Source: Chryseobacterium capnotolerans
Lineage (GTDB): Bacteria > Bacteroidota > Bacteroidia > Flavobacteriales > Weeksellaceae
Length of the DNA: 64,000 bases
NCBI RefSeq assembly: GCF_021278965.1
Contig: NZ_CP065589.1
Span: 3,043,001 to 3,107,000, forward strand
Direction of reading: 5' to 3'
In this document: piece after piece, positions 63,510-64,000 of the stretch
Layout of the letters: every line of letters starts with the position of its first letter
How positions within the stretch are numbered: the stretch's first letter is position 1
Made by a program: the position numbers and the translations under genes
The notes under the pieces: model-generated
What the model was told of the DNA's origin: nothing
The model's database searches: none
What the model saw: the letters and a program-made list of their open reading frames with translations, nothing else

Positions 63510-64000
63510 TTACAACAGTTCTTTCGTTACTCCTAATCCAAACAGGGCAAAGTCATATTTTGCAGGATCTTCAGCATCAAATTTTCTGATGGTTATATCC
63601 AATTCTTCCACTGTTTTCCAGTCATTCTGCGTTCTTTCCAGCAATCCCAATTTTCTTGAAATATTTCCGGTATGCACATCTAAAGGGATAGACAGGTATT
63701 TCTGATCAATATCTTTCCAGATTCCAAAGTCTACTCCGCGTTTATCTTTACGTATCATCCATCTCAGAAACATAATGATTCTTTTGGCTGAAGAATTCTT
63801 GTAAGGTGAACTGATATGTTTATGAGTCCTATGTTTTTCCGTCTCCAGAAAACCGCTTCTGAAACGTTCTATTGCATGCTGAAAATTGGTTTCAGTTTTT
63901 TTTACTTTAAACAAGGCTTCCAGGCTTTCATTTTCTTTATAAATTCTGTTGAACTGCTTAATAAAATAAGAAAAATCTTCTCCATTAAATGTTCTGTGAA
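63510..64000 (-). CDS. TIGR02757 family protein, 3' part
   Basis: The C-terminal 163 codons of a gene that runs off the right edge; the reading frame stays open to the window end (RTFNGEDFSYFIKQFNRIYK, ESLEALFKVKK). The family marks are SGFLETEKHRTHKHISSPYK, AKRIIMFLRWMIRKDKRGVD, FGIWKDIDQKYLSIPLDVHT and DPAKYDFALFGLGV. TIGR02757 (DUF2400) proteins are about 250 aa, occur mostly in Bacteroidetes and show distant likeness to HhH-GPD DNA-repair proteins; no function is proven. Any start inside the window (such as a TTG near 63914) would cut the domain and is not used. Confidence 0.85.
   Translation of the reverse strand, partial: HRTFNGEDFSYFIKQFNRIYKENESLEALFKVKKTETNFQHAIERFRSGFLETEKHRTHKHISSPYKNSSAKRIIMFLRWMIRKDKRGVDFGIWKDIDQKYLSIPLDVHTGNISRKLGLLERTQNDWKTVEELDITIRKFDAEDPAKYDFALFGLGVTKELL

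Noticed and set aside
1..64000. tRNA, rRNA, prophage, integrase or transposase genes
   Set aside because: I looked for cloverleaf text, phage structural words and transposase motifs on both strands and found none that I could support.

Overview
The window is AT-rich DNA from a Flavobacteriia genome, most likely Chryseobacterium or a close relative in the Weeksellaceae. The evidence is the flavobacterial promoter form (TTG, about 17-23 bases, then TAnnTTTG), seven large secreted proteins with type IX secretion (T9SS) sorting domains of types A and B, choice-of-anchor-L proteins, the ftsX-DUF3098-uppP-truB-rluF cluster, and short dispersed intergenic repeats typical of the group. I found no rRNA, tRNA, transposase, prophage or CRISPR array.

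Layout. 1-2.0 kb: an MBL-fold hydrolase fragment, a TauE/SafE permease and a Crp/Fnr regulator, with a duplicated promoter element in front of the hydrolase and the permease; probably a sulfur-handling regulon. 2.0-17.9 kb: a GH20 hexosaminidase, a DUF4197 protein, the two subunits of a CoA transferase separated by an ABC exporter on the other strand, a YwqK-like repeat protein, a T9SS phosphoesterase, rplS, an SRPBCC protein, and an AraC regulator divergent from an MFS exporter. 17.9-28.6 kb: one uninterrupted minus-strand array that looks like a type VI secretion (T6SS) effector locus. It opens with an unknown 330-aa protein, a DUF4280 PAAR-like protein and a 939-aa protein with no signal peptide, and is followed by lipoproteins, six-helix membrane proteins and DUF3592 membrane proteins, several of them duplicated. 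I read these as candidate immunity genes; it is the most unusual region here. 28.8-49.2 kb: an alpha/beta hydrolase, a DMT transporter, an M36 protease, a VWA protein, rpsA, a DEAD-box helicase, an SMP-30-like lipoprotein, ccoG, an AraC regulator, a reprolysin-like protease, a MerR-type regulator, a helix-hairpin-helix protein and a beta-propeller lipoprotein. 49.3-53.8 kb: rluF, truB, uppP, DUF3098 and ftsX, divergent from rsmA. 53.9-62.6 kb: three tandem choice-of-anchor-L/T9SS type B paralogs. 62.9-64 kb: a membrane protein with eight perfect acidic heptads, and the 3' part of a TIGR02757 gene.

A caution for any reader: at least twelve genes, including the housekeeping genes rsmA and scoB, are broken by one-base length changes in A/T or G/C homopolymers (15 sites). 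Restoring one base gives an intact, family-like protein in every case but one. This pattern fits homopolymer miscalls in the assembly better than gene decay, so I give merged coordinates for these genes. The one real decay candidate is a DUF3592 copy at 19906-20361, which also has an in-frame TGA.
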